This document shows positions 21,734 through 32,188 of a stretch of DNA of 64,000 nucleotides, one piece after another. The DNA comes from Maylandia zebra. Lineage: Eukaryota; Chordata; Actinopteri; Cichliformes; Cichlidae. How positions within the stretch are numbered: the stretch's first letter is position 1; the number at the start of each line of letters is the position of its first letter. Both the position numbers and the translations under genes were made by a program. The DNA lies in assembly GCF_041146795.1 (NCBI RefSeq), contig NC_135176.1, positions 25,925,786 to 25,989,785 on the forward strand, in the 5' to 3' direction. Below the pieces are notes generated by a model, which ran no database searches, was not told the origin of the DNA, and was given only the letters and a program-made list of their open reading frames with translations.

Positions 21734-24700
21734 ATGTTGTTCAGTCCAGGTGGTTTATCTGAGTGCTTACGCGAATGGGAGGATTTAGATAAGGACTACC
21801 AACAGATTCAGGTATTTTAACTAAATGGTGTGTCCATCCCTGGTTACCCCTGCCCGGGTAAGCTAACAGTCGGGGGTAGGTGGGGGAAACGCACAGGCTA
21901 CAGAATGAGGGGCTTGCCTTCAGCAGCTCAAGATAACTGTCTTGTGACAGCCAAGAGATGCAGAAAATGTAATTGAAACGTAAGCTTAATTCCTGCGAGG
22001 ACAACAGCCTCTCTTTTTTTTTCCTCCACCGTGACAGCTGTCACACTGTTAAAGGAAGAACCTCGGGGCTATGGGTGTTGGTTTGTTGTTATCGTTGAGA
22101 GCTTAGATCCGTTACAGTGCACATATATTGATATAGGCCTGGTTAGTTGTCGTTTATAGGTGTGGTGTTAATATATAACTAAATGGCAGGCACTGAAATG
22201 CGTTTGTCACTTGTCAAAGGAAGTGTTCAGGTCCTAAACCAGCATCAAGGTAAGAAAAACTAAATTTAAAAACACAATTGTTGGAGCAATATACTGAATG
22301 TGAATTTTGGTGTAACTGGAAATTTTACATTTTAAAAAGGCGAGCATTTTAACTGCAAGACAATGATGCAAACACATAAAATAGATTTTATATATTCAGT
22401 GTGTCTTTGCTAAGATTAATACATTGAGACAGAGTTTTTTGAGTAGGTCTGTTTATGCTAGTAAATGTAGCACAATACACAAATATTTTTCTAGGTAACT
22501 TGTCTTACCATGTCAATTTACACATCATATTAGAGCAGCTGTGGTTTGGGTGGTACAGTGGGTTGTCTACTAACTGGAAGGTTGTTGGATCAATTCCTTT
22601 CAAAGTATCCTTGAGTGGGATACTGAATACCAGATTGCCCTTTATCAATATGTGTGTGTGAATAGTAAAATGCAAAGTAGTAACTGCTGTCTGCAGTTGT
22701 AAATTCTGCGTAAAATTGCATCACTTTCCGTCATATAAAAGAGGGCACAACCATTTCTCTGTCTCTTGTGCAATTCTGATTGCTCAGTTCTGGGAATTTG
22801 CCACAATATGAAGCCAAGGGGGTAAAAAATTATTCCTGTGCCCAACTTTTACAGAATCACTTTACAGAAAAATTTGGCAGTTAAAAGTGTCTTAAACTTG
22901 TACAAACCAACTGTGATAACCAGTCACATGTTTTCTGGAAAGCAACATACTTACGTCTGATTATACCTACCTCAAATATATAGTTAAATAATTAAGGTAC
23001 AATAACTTATTTAAATGCTTTGGAAGCTAGACAGATTTTCTCATGTAATCATTTAAAATATCTATGGGTTAGGGTTAGAATCCAAGAATCCATTAACAAT
23101 AAATCCATGATTATTACATGATAACCCATTTAGCAGCCTGTATTGCAACCATTAAAGAAAAACATGCAACAGCATCAGATTCTTTGGTTAATTTTAATTG
23201 CCCCTTGGGGATAAATAAAGTCTTTCTGATTCTGATTCTGATTGGTTAAAGCTTTGGTTGGTTTTTATCTTTTTGTGCCCATCCTACCTTGCAGATTTCA
23301 TCATAATTAAAACTTTTGCATTACACCATACATATTTATATTATCCTCTGGATTTTTTTTTCTTTTTAACCCCAGGACACCCATCGTCTATATAAACAGA
23401 AACTTGAGGACGTGACCAAACTGCAAGACAGCTGCTCAAACGCTATCGCACGTCAGAGGAAGAAACTGAAAGAGCTTACTGTGTCCCTAGAAGAGTAAGT
23501 ATTGATCAGAAATGAGACAAGATAACTTGAAATATGTGTATGTAATGTTTTTGTAAAAGCATTTGTGTCATCAGCTCATTCAGGATACAGAAGCCCAAAA
23601 AATGAATTGGGTAGGAATTTATTCTGGCTTTTTAGTAGCTGGTTGTTTTCAGGGACTTTTTTTCCACTTTCTCCAATATTACCAGACATGCTTTTTAAAG
23701 AGTAACTGCAGCTTTTTATGTTTAGTTTTGCAGTTCAGTATTAATTGGCATTTAAAGAAGCTTTGTTTCTTTTTAAAAAACTTCAGCTGGGTGTTGGAAG
23801 ACTTTGTGCTCTACAAAAAAACATGAACTTAGTATGACAGATATGGTCAGTGGGAGTATAAATGCAAAAAAATGTGAGGACTTTAAAAGTCAAGTAAGAG
23901 TTATATTTGAATGTACTTCACGTAATACTTTCTTCAGATACTAAGGGTTCATAATTCAGACTTTTTAAGTTCATGGATATATTTTGTTTGATTTGACACT
24001 CTCATAACATGGAGAGTGTTACTATTAAAGCTGGGATAGGTAGTCATTTTTGGCATCACTTAGCAAAAAATTGATAATCTTTCAGCATGTTATAATCATG
24101 TGTGCTAAGGAGGATATTAAACTCCTGCACCTCCACTGAGTTCTCAAAATCTAGCCTGCAATAGGAGGATCTGACCAATTGCAGGCATTTTCCGAAGGAG
24201 GGCATTATTATGGATTATAACTGCCACAACAGAATCACAACCTACCTCGTCCACAAACTGGATCTAAAATCAAAAGTGACTCTGTGAACATCTTCCTACA
24301 TGCATGAAACCTAACAATTGTCCTAACAAATCTTTTTTTTCCATTAGATGCAAATCAAATTCTTCAACAGCCAAATTAAGTCCAGAGGAAGAGGATGCCA
24401 TCGCAGAAATCGAGGACTCCATCAAAGACAGAGCACATACTTTCTTTGAGATGGAAGCATTTCTCCCCAAGAGGAATGGGTATGATTCTAAATGAGAATG
24501 ATAAATAGCTACAATTTTCTTTGTCCAAATGGAAGTAAACAAGGAAAATGTTTAAAGTAGAGATGGCACGTTACCACTTTTTTATGTCCAATGCCGATAT
24601 CATAAATTTGGATATCTGCCGATACCGATATGAATCCGATATAGTGTGTTTTTTAATCAATAAAACAGTTTTTTTAATATCTTGCTGCATTTTGTATAAG

Positions 24701-27700
24701 TTCATACTCAAGTTTAAATAAACAACACTAAAGCCATTCTGTTATACCTGTATGCAAAAAATACACTGCACCCAAAATATTTCATAGTTCAGCAATACTG
24801 ATCAATCTAATAAACTTAAACCTACACCATCCACTAGTTTAAAGTGGATGAGTTTTGCGTTTTAAAAATAAAACATATTTATATAAGATTTGAGGACATT
24901 TTGGATAACTAATGCCTCTTCCTGTTTAGGTTATATCTCAATCTTGTTTTAGGAAATGTCAATATAACACTCCTCAACAAACAGTCAAAGTAAGTCCAGT
25001 ATAAGGGTAATTTTCTTCTTCTTTCAAACCTAAAAATGCCTCTTAAAGTGCGGCCACATGAGCACCACAATAATAATCATTTCTATTCTTTCATGAAACA
25101 GATTTGCCTACAAAGACGAATATGAGAAGTTCAAACTGGTCCTCACTGTCATCCTCTTTGTATTCTCTTTTACATGTCGCTTTTTGTTAAGCTACAGGTA
25201 TGATTCCCCACACCTCATTACTGTTTTGTTTTGAGTTGGTTTTCATGAAACTTGTGGATGATGTTGTCAGCTCGCTCATTATTGGCAAATGTTTGTAGCA
25301 GCAAGTAGTAAATGTTGAATTATCTGCAAATCCACTACAGGTCCCATGTTAATGTATAAAGGAAGATAATCATCATCATGTTTGTTGTTTTTAGAGTCCT
25401 AGACGCCCTGTTCAACTTCCTGTTGGTGTGGTACTACTGCACTCTCACCATCCGGGAGAGTATCCTCATCAGCAACGGCTCTAGGTCTGTGACCATTTTA
25501 TTTCCTCTGTCTCCACTGTTTTTCTTTTAATGATAATAGGAGATTATATGCAAAGGCTTTGTAATAAAGCAGGGCATTGTCAACTACAGAAAGCCTTATT
25601 CTTAAGCCTTTCTGTAACTACTGTATGTGACCAGTTATAATGACTATTATATATTTTGTTTGGTTTATCTTATTTATGAGATGTTATTTTCTTGTTGGTA
25701 TCCCGTCTGTAATCCTTCAATCTTCCAAATTGTTTCAGGATCAAAGGCTGGTGGGTTTTCCATCACTATGTGTCAACCTTCTTGTCTGGAGTCATGCTCA
25801 CTTGGTGAGTGATGTTTTTGCACTTTTATCACAGTTTTAAAATTATTCAATAATACAATAACTGTTTGCATCCCTGCTATCGAAATCCTTTCCGTTTTAA
25901 ATGACATACATATTATGTGGGTGTGCTTTGTTTTTATGTCCTTGTTGACAGGCCTGAAGGTGCACTCTACCAGATGTTTAGGAACCAGTTTCTAAGTTAC
26001 TGCTTATACCAAAGTAAGAGACTGCCCCTGTTTCATTGACATGCTTGCAGTATGAGTTGTCAGGTGATGATTTTGGCTTGCAAACTCTTAAAATGAAGCT
26101 GAGCCTACCTAGCAGAACTGCATATTTCAATTTAAGGATTCATTCAGGCCTAAATTATCCAATAATTTACAACAAATGCAAACAAAAACTGAAAAAAAAG
26201 AAAAGCATAGAAAGCATATTTTTCCCATAGTCATTTAAATATCTTGTGGGGACTCGATTCTCATCATGGGAAGCATCATAAAAGTGCATAAAAGCTGTAT
26301 CTGTCTCTTAGTATAGAGACCGAAACATTAGATCAGGCACCTGGAATGTGGAAATGAATGCACTTTAATAAAGAATTTTGTACAGTTAGGGTTCTATATG
26401 CACAAGCCTCAATCAGGAAAGCTACATGAATGTACTCATTCTGATGCGTTTCCTGCATGCATGTCATTCTTACACGGTTAAAATGTGTAAACTGTTGATA
26501 ATATTCAAAGTAAGCAAGTCTGTTTGTGGTTGGTCCTCGTCTCACTTGTGTCACAAGAAAGAGAAGTGCATGTATGACTTCATTGTTGGGCAAGATGCCC
26601 AACAATGAAGTCATACATGCACTTCTCTTTCTTTTAGGTTTCATTCAGTTCCTCCAGTACTACTACCAAAGTGGCTGTTTGTACAGACTCAGAGCACTGG
26701 GAGAGAGACATAATATGGACCTTACAGTGGGTGAGTACACCAGCTTGTTATTTATATTCATAAATGACTTTGAAATAACGCAAGCCGAAGAGGAAGGTGG
26801 TACAGAACAAGATAAAGCATGATATATTTATCTGGCTGATCTTGGCATCTGACTTCAGGGTGTTACAGGTGGTACATTTGGTAATTTACTAATAAATTTA
26901 CTGAATGATAAAGGTATGTCTGAGGCAATGAAAACAGTTGAGATTACATTTTAGCATCACCACCAGGTTGGTTATGCTGCCTGACTAAAAAGTTTAAGCC
27001 AGAAACTGAAGTTCCCAGACTGGCCACTTGAGGCAGGCTTCAAAAGCAAGTTTTCACAAAAGAAAAACATTTGTTCTTTATGGATTAGTGCCTTTTATCT
27101 GACAAATAAGGAGTTTTGCTTCAGTTTAGGCGAGTGAAATTCTCTATGTTTACATTTATTTTTGCATTGTAGTGTTTAACTTTTTATCAATGCAGTTAGG
27201 GCTGGGCGATATGACCCAAAATTCATATCTCGATATTTTTTAGCTGGATGGCGATATAAGATATATATCTCGATTTTTTTTTTTTTTAAAGCTATAAGTT
27301 AAGAACAAAAAGAGAGTTCTTAGTCACACTGTGTCCCAGATGTCACACGGGCACTTTTATTTACATACAGCGTAGATGTACATGAAGAAATTACTCAAAA
27401 ATAAATTATCAGCATTTATTAAATAATCATGGTCCCAAAATAAAAGAAAACAATGTTGTTTTTGTGCATAACAAAAAGCTCACAATTGTGCAGTCAAAAT
27501 GTAAACTAATAGACGCTGAGCATAATAACAAAGAGACAGATTTCACAGCTGCACCACATCTCTGAACAGGTGCCGTTTGTGGTCCTTATACACACACAGT
27601 ACGTATCACTCCGCGAGGCTCCTCCTTGGTAGCCGTAATCCTCCGACAATCCATCAAGCGGTGCAGCTCCGTAGCTTAGCAAAGTCATATTAAAACATTT

Positions 27701-29386
27701 TTTTGACAGATTGCTGAGCGCTGTGTACCACATAAAATCGGTTCGCGGTCAGTAAGCACAACCAGAATTCATACATAAGGCGCACTGTCGATTTTTGAGA
27801 AAATGAAAGGATTTTAGGCCGTGCAGCTCCTCCGGGCTGCATGTCGTTAGCGCGGTTAGCTCGTTAGCGCGGTTAGCTCGCTAACACGTTGACGCCGTCC
27901 AGCCCCACGCACGGTAACTCGCTAATGGAGATTTTCCGCTTTCATCTTGTCATTGCCTGCAGGTGAAGCTATGGGGGAGGCGGAGTTGTGTTCAGTGAAG
28001 GAGAGGCGAGGCCGAGTAACGTTGCGTAGAGACAAAAGTGGACGAAAGAGAGGCAAACCTGCGGCTCCACAAGTATAATTATAACGTAACATAGACTATA
28101 TCGATATAAACGATATTGTCACATCTTATATCTCGTATGAAAATATATCGATATTTTTAAAAAACTCGATATATCGCCCAGCCCTAAATGCAGTTTACTT
28201 GCTTTAACAGATAACTTTTCAGGGTACCCTCACATAAAAAGACAGTCATCTCTGGATCCTAAAAACGCTAAATGGCCTGTATTTGTATAGCGCTTTTACT
28301 AGTCCCCCCAAAGCGCTTTACACACCCAGTCATCCACCCATTCACACACTGGTGGAGGCAAGCTACAGTTGTAGCCACAGCTGCCCTGGGGCAGACTGAC
28401 AGAAGCGAGGCTTCCATATCGCGCCATCAGCCCTTCTGGCCAACACTAGTAGGCGGTAGGTGAAGTGTCTTGCCCAAGGACGCAACGACCGAGACTGTCC
28501 GAGCTGGGGCTCGAGCCGGGGCTCGAACCGGCAACCTTCCGATTACAAGGCGAACTCCCAACACAGTGTAGAGTCCAGAAACCAAGGGGTGATTTGATTG
28601 GCATGTTGGCAGCTGGTTTATAGTTATGTTTAACTTGGCACAAACAATATTATGATCCCTGTACTACCATGTTTGTACATGATAAGTATTTTTAAATCCC
28701 AGTGTCTCATTTACATATTAACATCTTATTTTATGTCAGCTGTGTACTATGTCTATAGTCCTCCTACACACATGCATCGTCTCAGTGTCTCTCTTATACG
28801 AGTGCCTCTCTTCTCTCCCCTCTTTGTGTTCAGAAGGGTTCCAGTCCTGGATGTGGAGAGGCTTGACCTTCCTCCTGCCCTTTTTGTTCTTTTATCATGT
28901 AAGTGGCTCTTTTCTCTTTTCTGTAATACTGTGAACTCTTTACTAGATACTAAATTAGAAAATTCTTGCAGGAACGTGTTTTAGGACATTTTTGACTGTT
29001 AACTATTTGTTCTGTTACAGTTTTGGCAGCTTTACAACAGCATAACACTCTTCAGGATGTTTCAGCTCCCAGAATGTAAAGAGTGGCAGGTTTGTACACC
29101 AGAGCTTTCACAAGTTTGTTTTTTTAAATTTATTTATTTTATAAATGAGGTCATTAAGCAAAAATTACATGAAAACAGATATTTTAGTGAACACATCCTC
29201 ATAAAAGGTATACATTTTCTGTATTTAGAATTATTTGTGTGTATTATTTTTGTTTATTTTGCTGTGGTCTAGGTTTTCATGTGCGGCTGCTCTTACTTGG
29301 TCCTCTTCATGGGAAACGTCTTCACCACGCTGGCAGTGGTTTACCAGAAATACATGAACAACCAGGACAAGTCTAAAAACGTGTAA
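21734..29386 (+). CDS. tmem120a: Transmembrane protein 120A (TACAN)
   Basis: Twelve exons join in frame: 21734-21811, 23376-23494, 24348-24479, 24930-24989, 25102-25197, 25395-25484, 25739-25804, 25952-26013, 26638-26730, 28834-28898, 29021-29089 and 29273-29386. They total 1044 bases and give 347 residues; the human protein has 343. An N-terminal coiled coil ([20 protein letters not shown] and onward, about 15-95) is followed by a membrane domain with six predicted helices. Strongly conserved blocks include [73 protein letters not shown] and [24 protein letters not shown]120A is a nuclear-envelope and ER membrane protein with a fold like ELOVL fatty-acid elongases and binds coenzyme A; a mechanosensitive channel role has been proposed and disputed. 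The conserved WP-histidine region (HHYVS) is intact. A versus B paralogue was decided by sequence and by linkage to styxl1. Confidence 0.95.
22535..22640 (+). repeat. Degenerate tRNA-derived SINE fragment in tmem120a intron 1
   Basis: GGTGGTACAGTGGGTTGTC resembles a box A region, and GGAAGGTTGTTGGATCAATTCC about 25 bases later a decayed box B. The tail (TATCCTTGAGTGGGATACTG) matches the TCCTTGGGCAAGATACT part of the SINE at 31869. Heavily diverged. Confidence 0.55.
23188..23252 (+). mobile_element. LINE 3' tail
   Basis: TTGCCCCTTGGGGATAAATA followed by AAGTCTTTCTGATTCTGATTCTGATT is a typical 3' terminus of L2/CR1-like fish LINEs, with the short TTCTGA repeats at the end. Only this 5'-truncated tail remains. 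Confidence 0.6.
24563..24660 (+). mobile_element. Fragment of a DNA-transposon-like repeat in tmem120a intron 3
   Basis: AGAGATGGCACGTTACCACT, TTATGTCCAATGCCGATATC and ATCTGCCGATACCGATATGA resemble one end of a non-autonomous DNA transposon known from many fish. The other end is not recognisable. Confidence 0.5.
26555..26633. repeat. Perfect 38-bp inverted repeat at the exon 9 acceptor of tmem120a
   Basis: The arms 26555-26592 and 26596-26633 are exact reverse complements, with a three-base loop (AGA). I checked all 38 pairs. The right arm makes up most of the polypyrimidine tract and ends four bases before the exon 9 start at 26638. In the pre-mRNA this would fold into a long hairpin covering the acceptor region. 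It is not a known repeat end that I recognise. Confidence 0.95.
27197..28186. mobile_element. Non-autonomous hAT transposon in tmem120a intron 9
   Basis: The ends TAGGGCTGGGCGATAT and its exact reverse complement bound a 990-bp element. It is flanked by a perfect 8-bp target duplication, AATGCAGT (27189-27196 and 28187-28194). Ends of the TAGGG type with 8-bp duplications are diagnostic of hAT elements. No transposase frame is present. Inside, a 17-bp unit CGTTAGCGCGGTTAGCT is repeated twice (27845-27878). Clean ends and duplication suggest a fairly recent insertion. Confidence 0.88.
28270..28562 (-). repeat. tRNA-derived SINE, antisense, in tmem120a intron 9
   Basis: On the minus strand a box B-like GGTTCGAGCCCC (28529-28518) follows the head CGCCTTGTAATCGGAAGG. 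The element ends in CTATACAAATACAGGCCATTTA, the same tail as the SINE at 31869-32188. The box B segment is doubled. It is a typical fish tRNA-derived SINE. Confidence 0.75.
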
Positions 29387-29840
29387 GACAGTAATCCTTA
29401 ATGAGACGGCTTCTCCAATTCTCCAAAACTCCGTCCTATATATGGATCGGTAAATTCATATAATTACAATCACTTTAATGTTTTCTTAGGAGGAGCACGT
29501 GGTCTCTATTATTGTCCATGTGTTTACATATACAGCTTCTTCTATTAATTTGCATCTTTGAAGTCCCTTTCATTTCATATTTCTCCAAATGTTGGTCAGA
29601 CCACCATGTTAAAATATTGTCACAATGACTTACTTAAAAAGAAGTAATCAGATACTTTGTTGGTCTTAATAAGTTACACTGTGAGATCGCTGGGGCAGAA
29701 TTATCTGTCTCTCTTGGTTAAACAGCTTGTTATTTACATTGTATTTATTTAGGAAGCTCTAAAGTTTCTCAATCCTGAGCTGCTTTGTATCTTAGCCTTG
29801 GAGAAAGTGCATTGCTGAATAAAAAACACTCCGCCATCCT
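29387..29840 (+). terminator. tmem120a 3' untranslated region and polyadenylation signal
   Basis: The stop codon TAA is at 29384-29386. The first good AATAAA signal is at 29818-29823, followed within 40 bases by a GT-rich stretch (CGTGTTTTGGGTTTTAG). Cleavage is therefore likely near 29840. There is no other canonical signal between. Confidence 0.65.
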
Positions 29841-31300
29841 CCACGTGTTTTGGGTTTTAGTACTATGCAGGGCTCATAACACACAGTGAAATATTAACTC
29901 TTTATTATGCTGCACTATTGTCTCTGTGTACATACGTGCCTCTAACGTGTCTTAGGTACAATTTCATCCTGTAGTTCTGTTTCTGACATGTACTTTTAAA
30001 CATTTTAATGTTTTTAATTTAACATTTTAATTGTAACCAGTTTAAAGGTTTTATCACTTAAGTTAGGTGCATTTTTTTCCTTGAATGATTTATATGACAG
30101 TCACTTAACAAACAAACAAACAAAGAATGAAAGTGATCAAGTGCAAGGTACAAATAAATTTTCAGAAAGCTTGGAGAGCTATTGCTCACAAACACTTAAA
30201 GAATAAAACCGTCTGGCTCCTGGAAGCAAAAAACGAAGGATGGTTCAAGACTGTTGCAAATTTCTGTATGCTATAAAGCAAAAGGAAGCTCTCTTACCTG
30301 AAAATTGAAACTGATTGCACACTTTAATATGGTGACAGCAATGGTAATGTTAAAGTGTACAGCTGTTGTTTGAGAAGTTTTGTTTGGTACTGCAATACCT
30401 AAACTGACCACAAGATGGAAGCACTGAATTACACTAACTGATGGTGAACACACTGGACCCAGCTGCAAAAAGACTGTATACATTATTTTATTTTTATCTT
30501 TTTTTTTTTAAATTTTGGACAACACACCCATCTTTTGAGGTGTGATCTTTCTGTGCCTTCTGGGGCTGAACTGTTGTTTAGGTGCTGTCAACACAGCCAC
30601 ATTGTTCAGAATCAGTGCTTTAGGTGCAACACTGGACTCAGAGATAAAGAGTAATGTCGACAGTAGACTGAGGACTCTTTTCATCATTAGTCTGGCTTCT
30701 TTAATGTTAGTCACATGAAGATCATCACTGATAATGCTCCTTTTCAGGTAAAGGTCATGCTGTGAGTTCACCTGTGGTGAACTCTGATGATTTGATCTAG
30801 ATTTGGATCTTATCTTTGATTTTGAAAATGGAAAAATGGAGTGGTTTAATAAAAAAACATGTTCTGTCATTAATAAATATATATATATATTCATTCCAGA
30901 GTATACTGATTATTTTTAATGTAGGGACATTTAGAAAACCCTGAAATCCCAAAAAACTATCTTGTAACCAAAAATAAAAAAAAATTAAAAAGTAGTAGAG
31001 CCACTTTTCCATTGCTTTATGATTAAAACATGTCCACAGCAGAACCAAAGAGCCAGGGCACGAGAAATAAAGGCTGGAAAGAAATTTGCACGTAAGATCA
31101 GAGGGAATAATACCTGAAATTTTAAAAGAAACTACCCTTGTTACTGATTTATCACAGTAAAACTCCCCCACCCCAGTAAAAAGTCTTAGATGAGTTAATG
31201 CTGGAGGGCCAGTGAGAGCGAGGTTGTACTGAACAAATGGGACGAGGAGCAAAGTGAATGGGGTGGTAGAAGGAGATGAGGGGAGGAGGGTTGGGTATTC
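29841..31300. other. Start of a gene desert, no gene seen
   Basis: AT-rich sequence with short TA and T runs (about 30500 and 30880). The open frames of 70-150 codons on the minus strand at 30271-31376 have no recognisable domain and no exon structure. Confidence 0.55.
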
Positions 31301-31309
31301 TCCCAGCCT

Positions 31310-31700
31310 GCATTTCTTTCATCTTTCTCATTAAAGCTGAAGCAGTAGGGGCCATCAAGAATGAGCCCAGGGACATGGGGATTGGGGACTGAGCCTGAGC
31401 CTCACATCAGGAGGTGGAGGAGGTGGGAGGAAACAGCCAGCGCAAGCAGACGGCGGCCATGTCAAACCTTCACCTTAAACTTAACCTGCCTTCCTTTGGG
31501 GCCCAGATAAAGACCTCTTATCTGTGCTCACCTTCTCTCCCAGCCTGGGAATGGCTAACAGCTGCAGAGAGGCCGAGGGGGCGTCTCTGGTTGAGTAGGT
31601 CCGAAATGCACAAGCTTTCTCTCAGGGACTGTATATGAAAGAGGAGGGCAGCCCTGATGAGCCTCCATCTGGGAAAGACTGATTAAAAGAGAGGCGAGGA
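31310..31700. promoter_or_regulatory. Candidate conserved control element with paired GATA motifs
   Basis: This stretch has a base composition unlike its AT-rich surroundings. It contains an inverted pair of GATA motifs, CAGATAAAGACCTCTTATCTG (about 31505-31525), which reads AGATAA on one strand and on the other. No coding frame is convincing. Calling it an enhancer is inference; conservation in other fish was not checked. Confidence 0.3.
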
Positions 31701-31868
31701 GAGGAAGTAGTTCATGACAGAAGGGTTGATTCTGAAGAAAAAGGCTGATCCACATGGGGTCTTTAACTGGAGCGTTTCCAGTGATACTCCCATGTTTAGG
31801 TTTATGGTGTTTAAAGCCTGTTTTTTTGTTGTTGTATTTTCTCCCACAAAGTTTATTTCAGGTTATGG

Positions 31869-32188
31869 GTGGCTGTAGCTCAAGTGGCAGAGTAGGTCAG
31901 CCACTAATCAGAAGGTCGGTGGTTCGATCCCAGGCTGCCTCCTGGCTGCATGCCAAATATCCTTGGGCAAGATACTAACCCCATGTTTGCCTACTGGTGG
32001 TGGTCAGAGGGCCCGGTGGCGCCAGTGTCTGGCAGCCTCGCCTCTGTCAGTGCGCCCCAGGGCAGCTGTGGCTACAACGTAGCTTGCCATTGCCAGTGTG
32101 TGAATGTGTGTGAATGACTGAATGTAGTGTAAAGTTCTTTGGGGTCCTTAGGGACTGAGTAAAGTGCTATACAAATGCAGGCCATTTA
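31869..32188 (+). repeat. tRNA-derived SINE, full-length looking
   Basis: The head GTGGCTGTAGCTCAAGTGG has a box A, and GGTTCGATCCC (31921-31931) is a perfect box B. A unique body follows, and the tail AAAGTGCTATACAAATGCAG ends in GGCCATTTA. It matches a widespread fish SINE type, and its tail is shared with the copy at 28270. RNA polymerase III could transcribe it. Confidence 0.82.

Noticed and set aside
26333..26822. Three overlapping open frames on both strands sharing the peptide [12 protein letters not shown]
   Set aside because: They share it only because the 38-bp inverted repeat reads the same on both strands; the real coding part is exon 9 of tmem120a (26638-26730).
27197..28186. 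tmem120a alternative exon within the GC-rich part of intron 9
   Set aside because: The GC-rich stretch is the interior of a hAT element bounded by perfect ends and target duplication.
30797..31376. Minus-strand frames of 74-151 codons after tmem120a
   Set aside because: No recognisable domain and no supporting splice sites.
31869..32188. Functional tRNA gene at 31869
   Set aside because: Box A and box B are present but the acceptor stem is not paired and a SINE body and tail follow.
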